From contig CAYOUE010000001.1 in the NCBI GenBank assembly GCA_964407075.1, forward strand, positions 1 to 64,000: a DNA stretch of 64,000 nucleotides. Reading direction: 5' to 3'. The notes beneath the pieces were generated by a model. It did not search any database, had not been told where the DNA came from, and worked only from the letters and a program-made list of their open reading frames with translations. Both the position numbers and the translations under genes were made by a program. The stretch comes from JAHQVI01 sp964407075. GTDB taxonomy: Bacteria; Pseudomonadota; Alphaproteobacteria; Rhizobiales; Rhodomicrobiaceae. Positions 16,656-25,084 of the stretch are shown here, one piece after another. Each line of letters starts with the position of its first letter. The first letter of the stretch is position 1.

Positions 16656-17630
16656 ATGAAAGCGGAGCGTATCGTCGTCCGCGCGCAGGGCGCGCCCGAA
16701 GTGATGGAGACGGAAAGCGCCGAACTTCCGCCGCCCGGGCCCGGCGAGGCGCAGATCGAGCAGACCGCCATCGGCCTGAACTACATGGACGTCTATCAGC
16801 GGTCTGGCTATTACCCGCTCGACCTGCCCAGCCCGCTCGGCCTCGAAGCCGCCGGCCGGGTGACTGCAGTCGGGCCTGACGTGACTGAGGTCGCCGTGGG
16901 CGACCGCGTTGTCTATGGCGGCGTTCTCGGCGCCTACGCCACGGCGCGCAACGCCCCTGCCGCGCGGCTGGTGAAGATCCCGGACGGCGTCAGCGACGAG
17001 ACCGCCGCCGCCGTTCTGATGAAGGGCATGACGGTCGAATATCTGCTGGAGCGGACCCGCAAGGTGAAAGCCGGGGAGGACGTTCTGTTCTTCGCCGCGT
17101 CGGGTGGCGTAGGGCAGATCGCGGGCCAATGGGGCCGCCATCTCGGCGCGCGGATGATCGGCGTCACCTCGGGTCCGGACAACTGCGCCATGATCCTCGG
17201 GCTCGGCTATGACGCCGCCATCGACCGAAAATCGGAAGACATTGCGGCGCGGGTGCGTGAGCTTACGGGTGGAAAGGGCGTGCCGGTCGTCTACGACAGC
17301 ATCGGCAAGGCCACCTTCGAGGCGTCGATCGGCAGCCTCGCCCCGTTCGGCCTGTTCGTCTCCTTCGGGGCGACGACCGGTGAAGCGCCGCCTGTGCCGC
17401 CGAGCCTGTTGCAGAAACACGGCTCGCTCTATTTCACCCGGCCGACGCTCGCCGACTATGTCAGGGCGCGCACCGATCTGGAGCATTCGGCGGGCCGGGT
17501 CTTCCGGCTGATCCTGGACGGCGTCATCGAAGTCAACATCAACCAGCGCTACCGTCTCGCCGACGCTGCCGAAGCCCACAGGGCGCTGGAAGCTTCCGAG
17601 ACCACGGGATCGACGATCCTCACGCCGTAG
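16656..17630 (+). CDS. NADPH:quinone oxidoreductase (zinc-independent MDR family)
   Basis: Protein of 324 residues. GroES-like N-terminal half with GLNYMDVYQRSGYYPLDLPSPLGLEAAG, and a Rossmann half with FFAASGGVGQIAGQWGRHLGARMIG (about 148-172) and VVYDSIGKATFEASIGSL. The catalytic-zinc cysteine/histidine set of alcohol dehydrogenases is absent, as in QorA. It probably reduces a quinone or an enone made in the pathway. It is the last gene of the rightward operon and its 3' end overlaps the convergent coxC-like gene by 11 bases. Confidence 0.9.
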   Translation: MKAERIVVRAQGAPEVMETESAELPPPGPGEAQIEQTAIGLNYMDVYQRSGYYPLDLPSPLGLEAAGRVTAVGPDVTEVAVGDRVVYGGVLGAYATARNAPAARLVKIPDGVSDETAAAVLMKGMTVEYLLERTRKVKAGEDVLFFAASGGVGQIAGQWGRHLGARMIGVTSGPDNCAMILGLGYDAAIDRKSEDIAARVRELTGGKGVPVVYDSIGKATFEASIGSLAPFGLFVSFGATTGEAPPVPPSLLQKHGSLYFTRPTLADYVRARTDLEHSAGRVFRLILDGVIEVNINQRYRLADAAEAHRALEASETTGSTILTP

Positions 17631-18843
17631 CAGGCTGCGTTTCCGGCGCGGCGGCTTCGGGATGGCTTTCGAGCCGCGAGACGACCTGGCGGACATTCGA
17701 GCGGCTGACCGGAACGATGAAGTCGCCCTTGGCGTTAAGCAGCAGCACGCCGCCGTCGCCCTGCCTGCGGAAGCCGAGCACATGCTCGATATTCACCAGA
17801 TGGCTCCGGTGCGAGCGCACGAATCGCGGCGCGGCGAGAGTCTTGGCCAGCGACGAGATCGACCTCTCGCAGGAATATTCGTCGATCCGCCCGCCCTCGG
17901 CTTTCAGCGAGATCCATGAATAGTGCCCGTCGGCGCGAACGGCCATGATCGCCTCGGAGTCGGCGAAGAAGGTCGATTGATTGCGGCGCACCGGGATGCG
18001 CACCGGGGCAGGCGGCGCGCTCTGCGCTGCGCGTTCCGGCAGAGACCTGTCCGCGTCCGGCGTGGCGGAAGCGTGGTTTTCGCCCGTTCTGACCTCGCGC
18101 TTCTGGTCGGGCAGGGCGAGAACGAGGAACAGCCCGCAGATCAGGAATGTCGCGATGGCGACGATGAAAGCCAGGTTGTGCTGGGACAGCGCCGGTCCCG
18201 GCACGAAAGCCGCATCGCCGGCGGCCATGAAACTCGTCGCCATCATCGCAACATAGTGCATTATCGAAATGGCCAGACCGAGCGCGATCGCTCCGCCGAC
18301 AGTTTCCCATTGTCCGCGCTCACGGAAGGTGAACCACAGCGCGAATGTCGAAACCACGATGCCGACGAGTATCGAGGCCGCCACGCCCATCGGTTCATAG
18401 GCGACGATGCAGTCCGCGCGGATTGCGCTCATGCCCATATAGTGCATTCCGGCGATTCCGCTTCCCATCAGCAGCCCGCCCGCGGGCACGGCGCAGCGGG
18501 TGATGTGGCCCGAACTGGCGGCGTAGAGGCCAAGCCCCGTCAGCATGATAGCGACGAATACCGAGATGGTTGTCGTCAGCCCGTCATAGGCGACCGGAAC
18601 AGGCAGGCCCAGCGCAAGCATGGCGATGAAATGCATCGACCAGATGCTGCTGCCGATGGTGACGGCGCCTGCGACGATCTTGAGCTTGTAGGGCGCGCTG
18701 GTGAAGACCCCTTCGCGAGCCATGATGAGAAGTCCGGTGAACGATCCTATGATCGCAACCGTGATGGAGAGAATAACTAGGCTGGCATCATAAGAGACGA
18801 TCATTGAAGCATGAACGGTGGCCTGACCGCTCCCCGTCCTCAT
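17620..18843 (-). CDS. coxC: MHYT-domain membrane sensor with LytTR DNA-binding domain (CoxC/CoxH-like)
   Basis: Protein of 407 residues from ATG 18843 (GGGGGA 11 bases upstream; ATG 18900 and 18804 are alternatives). About seven hydrophobic helices with MHFIAM, MHYMGM and MHYVAM repeats define the MHYT domain, thought to bind metal and sense O2, CO or NO. After a proline-rich linker, the C-terminal 100 residues form a LytTR domain (DGHYSWISLKAEGG, RFVRSHRSHLVNIEHV). This architecture is that of CoxC and CoxH from CO-oxidising Oligotropha. It is divergent from coxM, so it is the likely membrane-bound regulator of the CO dehydrogenase operon. Confidence 0.85.
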   Translation of the reverse strand: MRTGSGQATVHASMIVSYDASLVILSITVAIIGSFTGLLIMAREGVFTSAPYKLKIVAGAVTIGSSIWSMHFIAMLALGLPVPVAYDGLTTTISVFVAIMLTGLGLYAASSGHITRCAVPAGGLLMGSGIAGMHYMGMSAIRADCIVAYEPMGVAASILVGIVVSTFALWFTFRERGQWETVGGAIALGLAISIMHYVAMMATSFMAAGDAAFVPGPALSQHNLAFIVAIATFLICGLFLVLALPDQKREVRTGENHASATPDADRSLPERAAQSAPPAPVRIPVRRNQSTFFADSEAIMAVRADGHYSWISLKAEGGRIDEYSCERSISSLAKTLAAPRFVRSHRSHLVNIEHVLGFRRQGDGGVLLLNAKGDFIVPVSRSNVRQVVSRLESHPEAAAPETQPATA

Positions 18844-19163
18844 AAGCCAGTGTATCCCCCGTCCGTCACTCGCGCAATAATTCCGCAGTTCGTGCGGCAT
18901 CACTTTTCCGTCTGCATGAAATGAGCAGCAGCGCTTTGCGTCCGGCTCGGGGGCGCTGTCCGCACGGCCGCGCCGGTTTTCCCGGCCCAACCGCCGCTCA
19001 TGCCGGATTTGCGCCGCTCGTGAACGAGCAGCGGGGAACGGCCATCCCGGCAGTTACGATTTAACGATTCAAAAAAAGCGCCGTGCATGGAGGAAGTCCT
19101 GCCGCGCGGCGCAAAGAAAAGAAGAAAACCCTGGGAGAAGGCGCATGACTGAAGGAGGCGGAC
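18844..19163. promoter_or_regulatory. Divergent coxC/coxM control region
   Basis: 320 bases between the regulator and coxM with no gene. Two elements stand out: a 6-bp dyad with 2-base spacer at 19016-19029 (GCTCGT..ACGAGC) and a near-exact tandem 8-mer at 19054-19069 (TTACGATT then TAACGATT), ending about 95 bases before coxM. LytTR proteins bind imperfect direct repeats, so the latter is a candidate site although its spacing is shorter than usual. AAGGAGG precedes the coxM start by 6 bases. Confidence 0.45.
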
Positions 19164-20069
19164 ATGATTCCGGCTGAGTTTTCCTATCACCGGCCGGACA
19201 GCAAGGCCGAGGCTCTGAAGCTGCTCGGCCAGTTCGGCGATGACGGGCGCGTGCTTGCGGGCGGGCACAGCCTGATCCCGATGATGAAGCTGCGGATGGC
19301 GCAGCCCGCCCATCTGATCGACATCAACCGGATTGCGGAACTGAAGGGCGTATCTGTCAGCGGTGCTCGGATCGAAATCGGTGCGATGACGACTCAGCGC
19401 GACCTCATCGCGTCCGATGAACTGGCCCGCTCCTGCCCGATCATCCGCGAGACTGCCGAACAGATCGCCGACCCGCAGGTGCGCTATTGCGGCACCATCG
19501 GCGGCAATGTCGGGAATGGCGATCCGGGCAACGACATGCCCGCGCTGATGCAGTGCCTCGACGCCGTCTTCGTGCTCGAAAGCGCTGGCGGCTCGCGGGA
19601 CGTCGCGGCGCGCGACTTCTATCAGGGGCCTTTCTTTACCGCGCTGAAGCCGGGCGAGATGCTCACGAGGATCCGCATTCCCGCTCCCGCCGCCGGCCAC
19701 GGCTGGGCCTACAAGAAGCTGAAACGGAAGGTCGGCGACTACGCCACTGCCGCTGCGGCGGTCATTCTCGAAATATCGGGCGGCAAGGTGCAGAAGGCGT
19801 CCATTGCGCTGACCAATGTCGGGCCGACGCCGCTTTACGTCAGGGACGCCGTGGCCTGCATCACCGGCTCATCCTTCGAAGCCGCCGACATCGACGCCGC
19901 CGCCGCGGCGGCGGAGGCGATCGCCGATCCTGCCGAGGACGGACGCGGCTCGAAGGAATATCGCCGCAGGATGGCGGGCGTCATGGTGCGGCGCGCCCTC
20001 GTTGAAGCCAGGGCCCGTGCGGGCGATTCCAGATCGGGAGGAGGCGTTTTCGGATGGCTAAAAGGCTGA
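19164..20069 (+). CDS. coxM: Aerobic carbon monoxide dehydrogenase, medium (FAD) subunit
   Basis: Protein of 301 residues of the molybdenum-hydroxylase FAD subunit family. FAD-binding signatures AGGHSLIPMMKLRMAQPAHLIDI (residues about 32-54) and TIGGNVGNGDPGNDMPAL (about 112-129), followed by the C-terminal CO-deh flavoprotein domain. It passes electrons from the iron-sulfur subunit to quinone at the inner face of the membrane. First gene of the medium-small-large order typical of form I CO dehydrogenases. Overlaps coxS by 16 bases. Confidence 0.93.
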   Translation: MIPAEFSYHRPDSKAEALKLLGQFGDDGRVLAGGHSLIPMMKLRMAQPAHLIDINRIAELKGVSVSGARIEIGAMTTQRDLIASDELARSCPIIRETAEQIADPQVRYCGTIGGNVGNGDPGNDMPALMQCLDAVFVLESAGGSRDVAARDFYQGPFFTALKPGEMLTRIRIPAPAAGHGWAYKKLKRKVGDYATAAAAVILEISGGKVQKASIALTNVGPTPLYVRDAVACITGSSFEAADIDAAAAAAEAIADPAEDGRGSKEYRRRMAGVMVRRALVEARARAGDSRSGGGVFGWLKG

Positions 20070-20545
20070 TTTCACTCACTGTAAACGGCGAGACCGCCGA
20101 ATGCGCGGTCGAGGACCGCACGCTGCTGATCCATGTGCTGCGCGAGGAACTGGCGCTCAGGGGTGCGCATATCGGCTGCGAGACGACGCATTGCGGCGCG
20201 TGCACGGTCGATATGGACGGCAGGTCCGTCAAATCGTGCACCATTTTCGCGGTCCAGGCGGAGGGCGCGGATATCCGCACCATCGAAGGCATGGCGCAGG
20301 CGGACGGAACGCTGCACCCGCTGCAGGAAGGCTTCCGCCAGGAGCACGGCCTGCAATGCGGCTACTGCACGCCGGGCATGATTATGCGCGCCTACCGGCT
20401 GCTGGCCGAGAACCCGAACCCGACGGACGAGGAAATCCGCATGGGCATCTCGGGGAACCTTTGCCGCTGCACCGGCTATCAGAACATCGTGAAAGCGATC
20501 CGCTACGCCGCGGAGAAAATGCAAGTGCGGGAGGCCGCCGAATGA
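20054..20545 (+). CDS. coxS: Aerobic carbon monoxide dehydrogenase, small (2x[2Fe-2S]) subunit
   Basis: Protein of 163 residues. The N-terminal plant-type ferredoxin domain holds Cys residues in GCETTHCGACTVDM and SVKSC; the C-terminal four-helix domain holds CGYCTPGM and CRCTGYQNI. Together they ligate two [2Fe-2S] clusters, which connect the molybdenum-copper site in CoxL with FAD in CoxM. Start ATG 20054 lies inside the coxM end, with GGAGGAGG upstream; the stop overlaps the coxL start by 4 bases. Confidence 0.95.
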   Translation: MAKRLISLTVNGETAECAVEDRTLLIHVLREELALRGAHIGCETTHCGACTVDMDGRSVKSCTIFAVQAEGADIRTIEGMAQADGTLHPLQEGFRQEHGLQCGYCTPGMIMRAYRLLAENPNPTDEEIRMGISGNLCRCTGYQNIVKAIRYAAEKMQVREAAE

Positions 20546-22959
20546 ACGACCAGACACCCGTCGATGAACGCGAAGCGAAGCTCGAAGGCATTGGCTGCCG
20601 CCGCAAGCGCGTCGAGGACATCCGTTTCGTCCAGGGCAAGGGCAACTACGTGGACGACATCAGGCTGCCGGGGATGCTGTTCGGCGATTTCGTCCGCAGC
20701 CCTTACGCCCATGCGCGGATCAAGAACATAAAGAAGGACGCCGCGCTGGCCCTGCCCGGCGTCAAGGCGGTATTGACGGCGGAAGACCTAATCCCGCTCA
20801 ACCTGCATTACATGCCGACGCTGGCGGGCGACGTGCAGGCCGTTCTGGCGCATGAGAAGGTGCTGTTCCAGAATCAGGAAGTCGTCTTCGTCATCGCCAC
20901 GGACCGCTATGTCGCCGCCGACGCGGTCGAACTGGTCGAAGTGGAGTATGAGGAACTGCCGCCGCTCGTCGATCCGTTCAAGTCGATGGCTGCTGACGCT
21001 CCGCTCCTGCGCGAAGACATAAAGGATAAAACGGACGGCGCGCACGGTCCCAGAAAGCATTACAATCACATCTTCACCTGGGAGGCGGGGGACAAGGCCG
21101 CAGCCGAAGCGGCATTCGAGAACGCCGCGGTGACGGTCAAGGAACTGATCTCCTATCAGCGTTGCCATCCATGCCCGATGGAGACCTGCGCCTCGGTCGC
21201 CTCGATGGACAAGATCAACGGCGAATTGACGTTGTGGGGCACGTTCCAGGCGCCGCATGTCGTGCGCACGGTCGCCTCGCTGATCGCGGGCATTCCCGAG
21301 CACAAAATTCGCGTGATCTCGCCGGATATCGGCGGCGGCTTCGGCAACAAGGTCGGCGTCTATCCGGGCTATGTGATGAGCGTCGTCGGGTCGATCGTGC
21401 TCGGCGTCCCTGTAAAATGGGTCGAGGACCGGATGGAGAACCTGTCGGCTACAGCCTTCGCCCGCGACTATCACATGACCGGGGAACTGGCTGCCACGGC
21501 CGACGGCAGGATTGTCGGATTGCGCGCCCATGTCCTCGCCGATCACGGCGCGTTCGACGCCTGCGCCGACCCGACCAAATTCCCGGCCGGGCTTTTCCAT
21601 ATCTGCACCGGCTCATACGACATCCCGGCCGCCTATGTGGAGGTCGACGGCGTCTATACCAACAAGGCGCCGGGCGGCGTCGCCTACCGCTGCTCGTTCC
21701 GCGTGACCGAGGCGGCCTACATGATCGAGCGGCTGGTCGATATTCTGGCCCAGAAGCTGAACATGGACCCCGCCGGGCTGCGGCTGAAGAACTTCATCCA
21801 GCCGGCGCAATTTCCGTACAGATCCGCGCTTGGCTGGGAGTATGACAGCGGCGACTATCCCACTGCGATGCGCAAGGCGGGCGAGGCGGTGGAGTATGAC
21901 GCGCTGCGCGCCGAACAGGCGCGGATGCTGGAGGATTTCAAGGCCGGCAAGAGCCGCAAGCTGCTTGGGATCGGTGTTTCCTTCTTCACCGAGATCGTTG
22001 GCGCGGGGCCGTCGAAGAATTGCGATATTCTCGGCATCGGCATGTTCGACAGCTGCGAGATCCGCGTGCATCCGACCGGCGCGGCCATCGCCCGTCTCGG
22101 CACCAAGAGCCAGGGGCAGGGCCACGAGACGACCTACGCCCAGATCCTCTCGACCGAGACTGGCATCCCGGCGGACATGATTGCGATCGAGGAAGGCGAT
22201 ACGGATACAGCGCCCTACGGGCTCGGCACTTACGGCTCGCGCTCGACGCCCGTCGCCGGTGCGGCCTGTTCGCGGGCAGGCAAGAAGATCCGCCAGAAGG
22301 CGCAGATGATCGCTGCGCATCTGCTTGAAGTCCATCACGACGACCTCGAATGGGACGTGGACGGATTTCAGGTCAAAGGCCTTCCCGAGCGCCGCAAGTC
22401 GATGAAGGAGCTTGCGTGGGCGGCGTATAACAACGTGCCGCCGGGCATGGAGATGGGGCTGGAGGCGGTCGACTATTACGACCCGCCGAACTTCACCTAT
22501 CCTTACGGCGCATATTTCTGCGTCGCCGAGATCGACGTGGATACGGGCGAGACGAAAATCCGGCGCTTCTATGCGCTGGACGATTGCGGCACCCGGATCA
22601 ACCCGATGATTATCGAAGGGCAGGTGCATGGCGGATTGACCGAAGCCTACGGCATCGCGATGGGCCAGATCATCGACTATGACGAGATCGGCAATGTCCG
22701 CAACGCCAGCTTCATGGACTACTTCCTGCCGACGGCTGTCGAAACGCCGGTCTGGGAGACGGACTACACAGAAACGCCAAGCCCGCATCATCCGATCGGC
22801 GCGAAAGGCGTCGGCGAAAGCCCGAATGTCGGCGGCGTGCCGGCTTTCTCCAATGCGGTGAACGACGCTTTCGCCAGGCTGGGCGGTGTGCACATGCAGA
22901 TGCCGCACACCGCTCCGCGCGTCTGGGACTATGCGAAGGGGCTGGGGTTGGTGTCTTAA
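20542..22959 (+). CDS. coxL: Aerobic carbon monoxide dehydrogenase, large (Mo-Cu) subunit, form I
   Basis: Protein of 805 residues from ATG 20542 (MNDQTPVDER), overlapping the coxS stop (ATGA). The frame is open much further upstream but that part lies over coxS. The decisive motif is AYRCSFR (residues about 384-390), the form I loop whose cysteine holds copper in the Mo-S-Cu site; form II relatives have AYRGAGR. Molybdopterin cytosine dinucleotide-binding segments such as GGGFGNK and the C-terminal GAKGVGESPNVGGVPAFSNAV, with its catalytic-type Glu, are present. It oxidises CO to CO2, feeding electrons to respiration. Confidence 0.96.
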   Translation: MNDQTPVDEREAKLEGIGCRRKRVEDIRFVQGKGNYVDDIRLPGMLFGDFVRSPYAHARIKNIKKDAALALPGVKAVLTAEDLIPLNLHYMPTLAGDVQAVLAHEKVLFQNQEVVFVIATDRYVAADAVELVEVEYEELPPLVDPFKSMAADAPLLREDIKDKTDGAHGPRKHYNHIFTWEAGDKAAAEAAFENAAVTVKELISYQRCHPCPMETCASVASMDKINGELTLWGTFQAPHVVRTVASLIAGIPEHKIRVISPDIGGGFGNKVGVYPGYVMSVVGSIVLGVPVKWVEDRMENLSATAFARDYHMTGELAATADGRIVGLRAHVLADHGAFDACADPTKFPAGLFHICTGSYDIPAAYVEVDGVYTNKAPGGVAYRCSFRVTEAAYMIERLVDILAQKLNMDPAGLRLKNFIQPAQFPYRSALGWEYDSGDYPTAMRKAGEAVEYDALRAEQARMLEDFKAGKSRKLLGIGVSFFTEIVGAGPSKNCDILGIGMFDSCEIRVHPTGAAIARLGTKSQGQGHETTYAQILSTETGIPADMIAIEEGDTDTAPYGLGTYGSRSTPVAGAACSRAGKKIRQKAQMIAAHLLEVHHDDLEWDVDGFQVKGLPERRKSMKELAWAAYNNVPPGMEMGLEAVDYYDPPNFTYPYGAYFCVAEIDVDTGETKIRRFYALDDCGTRINPMIIEGQVHGGLTEAYGIAMGQIIDYDEIGNVRNASFMDYFLPTAVETPVWETDYTETPSPHHPIGAKGVGESPNVGGVPAFSNAVNDAFARLGGVHMQMPHTAPRVWDYAKGLGLVS

Positions 22960-22982
22960 CCTATGCGCTTGAACGGCTTCCG

Positions 22983-23861
22983 ATGAAGACGCCGCCCGAA
23001 ATTCAGGCAGCGCTTGAGCGCGCCGGCTACATCGCCGACAGCGGGCTCGCCACGGCGCTCGCCATGATGCGGCTTCTGAGCCGGCCGCTTCTCGTGGAGG
23101 GTGAGGCGGGGGTGGGCAAGACCGAACTGGCCAAGGCGCTCGCCGAGGCTTCGGGACGGAGACTGATCCGCCTGCAATGCTACGAGGGGCTGGACGCCTC
23201 CCATGCGGTCTATGAGTGGAACTACCAGCGTCAGATCCTGGCGATCCGCGTCCTCGAAGGCGAGGCGGCGAGCGCTGAGGACAAGGAACGCCACATTTTC
23301 TCGGAGAGCTTTCTTCTCAAGCGCCCGCTGCTCGAAGCCATCACGCAGCCGGAGTCCCCGGTGCTGCTGATCGACGAGATCGACCGCGCGGATGAGGAGT
23401 TCGAAGCCTACCTGCTGGAAGTCCTGTCGGATTTCCAGATCACGATTCCCGAATTCGGCACGGTGCGCGCGACGAGCATTCCGCAGGTCATCCTGACCTC
23501 GAACGCCACGCGCGAACTCTCCGGCGCGCTGCGCCGCCGCTGCCTTTATCATTATGTGGAATTCCCAGATGCAGCGACGGAATTGCAGATCATTCGGACG
23601 CGATTCCCGGATATTTCAACGGCTCTTGCCGGGCAGATTGCAGACTTCGTTCAGCGGTTGCGGGCAGAGGATCTTCGCCGCAAGCCGGGCGTGGCCGAGA
23701 CGCTTGATTGGGCGGCTGCGCTTGTCGGCCTCAGCGTTTCCGGGATTCAGGACGAGCCGGAAACCGTTCACCGCACGCTGCTGTGCCTGCTGAAAACGCG
23801 GGACGACCGCGAGGCGGTCCCGCTGCCCGTTTTCCAGCGCCTTGCCGGTACGGCGGCATAG
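22983..23861 (+). CDS. coxD: MoxR-type AAA+ ATPase CoxD
   Basis: Protein of 292 residues. Walker A GEAGVGKTEL (residues about 40-49), Walker B PVLLIDEIDRAD (about 122-133), sensor 1 LTSNATREL and an arginine-rich GALRRRC segment, as in the MoxR branch. In carboxydotrophs CoxD helps mature the CO dehydrogenase active site by inserting sulfur and copper into the Mo centre, working with the VWA protein CoxE. It follows coxL after 23 bases and precedes coxE directly. Confidence 0.9.
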   Translation: MKTPPEIQAALERAGYIADSGLATALAMMRLLSRPLLVEGEAGVGKTELAKALAEASGRRLIRLQCYEGLDASHAVYEWNYQRQILAIRVLEGEAASAEDKERHIFSESFLLKRPLLEAITQPESPVLLIDEIDRADEEFEAYLLEVLSDFQITIPEFGTVRATSIPQVILTSNATRELSGALRRRCLYHYVEFPDAATELQIIRTRFPDISTALAGQIADFVQRLRAEDLRRKPGVAETLDWAAALVGLSVSGIQDEPETVHRTLLCLLKTRDDREAVPLPVFQRLAGTAA

Positions 23862-23862
23862 G

Positions 23863-25071
23863 ATGGGGGAGGCGATGGCAGGCAGCGCTGCGCCCCGGAT
23901 CATGACGGAAAACGCCGCGCGCCGGGTCGAGGCGCAGATGACGCGCTTTGCCCGGATACTGCATGATAACGGCTTTTCCGCAGGCGTCTCCGAGATCGCC
24001 GATGCGCTGACTGCACTCGGCGAAGCCGATGCGCTCGACATTCATGCCGTCCGCCATACGTTGCGGACGCTCCTCGCATCCTCGGAGCGGGATTGGCGGC
24101 GCTTCGACGACATTTTCGACGCGTTCTGGCTCGGGCAGGCGCGCAAACGTCGCACCGTGGTGAAACAGTCAGGCGTCGCCTTGACGAGGCGGATACCGGA
24201 GCGTGGCGGCGCAGCCGGAAAGACCGGAACGCTTGCAGATTACTTCGACTGGAGCCGGGAAGGCGTCCCGGAGCAGGACGCGGCCGGAGCCGGGCGTTCG
24301 GCGGGAGCATCCGCCGCCGACAACCCGGCCAGAGCCGATTTCGGAAAAGTCGCCGACCCGGAAGAACTGAACCGCCTCCTCGCACTCGCAGAGCGCCTGG
24401 CCACGCGCATCCGCTGCCGCCTCTCCCGGCGGCGGCGGATGGCGAAACACGGTCTGCGCCCCGTCCTGAGACGGACTTTCCAGCGATCCGTCTCGACCGG
24501 CGGGATACCGCTCAAGCTGTTCCACAGCCGGGTCAAGCCGAAGCCGTTCCGCATCGTCATCTTCGTCGATGTCTCCGGCTCGATGGATCTTTATTCGCTG
24601 TTCTTCACACGCTTCGTTCACGCTCTCACCACGCATTTCGCCCGGACAGAAGCTTTCATCTTCCACACGAGGCTCGTGCAGATCACAGGCGCGCTCGCCA
24701 CAGCCGATCCGATGAAGCTGATGGAAAAGCTGGCGCTCATCAGCCAGGGCTGGTCGGGCGGCACGCGGATCGGCGACGCGCTCGCGGCCTTTAACGACCG
24801 CTATTCGGCCACGATCATGACGCCCCGTACGCTCGCCATCGTCGTCAGCGACGGCTTCGACACCGGGCCGCCGGAGCGGCTCGCCGCCGAACTCGCGCGT
24901 CTCAAGCGGCGGGCGAAACGTCTCGTCTGGCTGAATCCGCTGCTCGGGCGCGAATCGTATGAGCCGCGCGCGGCCGGCATGTCCGCCGCGCTGCCTCATA
25001 TCGACCTGTTTGCTCCCGCGCACAATCTCGAAAGCCTTGCCGCGCTCGAAGACGAGCTTGCGCGCCTCTGA
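23863..25071 (+). CDS. coxE: VWA domain-containing maturation protein CoxE
   Basis: Protein of 402 residues from ATG 23863, one base after the coxD stop; ATG 23875, with GGGGGA 4 bases upstream, is an equally possible start. The C-terminal half is a von Willebrand A domain with MIDAS motif DVSGSMD (residues about 231-237) and a later Thr/Asp pair (GGTRIGDAL; SDGFDTG). The N-terminal half is the CoxE-type helical region with a basic RRRRMAKHGLRPVLRRTFQRS stretch. CoxE partners the CoxD ATPase in maturation of the Mo-Cu site. MoxR-VWA pairs are a general chaperone system. Confidence 0.9.
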   Translation: MGEAMAGSAAPRIMTENAARRVEAQMTRFARILHDNGFSAGVSEIADALTALGEADALDIHAVRHTLRTLLASSERDWRRFDDIFDAFWLGQARKRRTVVKQSGVALTRRIPERGGAAGKTGTLADYFDWSREGVPEQDAAGAGRSAGASAADNPARADFGKVADPEELNRLLALAERLATRIRCRLSRRRRMAKHGLRPVLRRTFQRSVSTGGIPLKLFHSRVKPKPFRIVIFVDVSGSMDLYSLFFTRFVHALTTHFARTEAFIFHTRLVQITGALATADPMKLMEKLALISQGWSGGTRIGDALAAFNDRYSATIMTPRTLAIVVSDGFDTGPPERLAAELARLKRRAKRLVWLNPLLGRESYEPRAAGMSAALPHIDLFAPAHNLESLAALEDELARL

Positions 25072-25084
25072 CCGGTGAACGCAA

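Noticed and set aside
21613..22908. Minus-strand open frame of 431 codons opposite coxL
   Set aside because: No recognisable motif and no ribosome site; coxL with its active-site motif explains the sequence.
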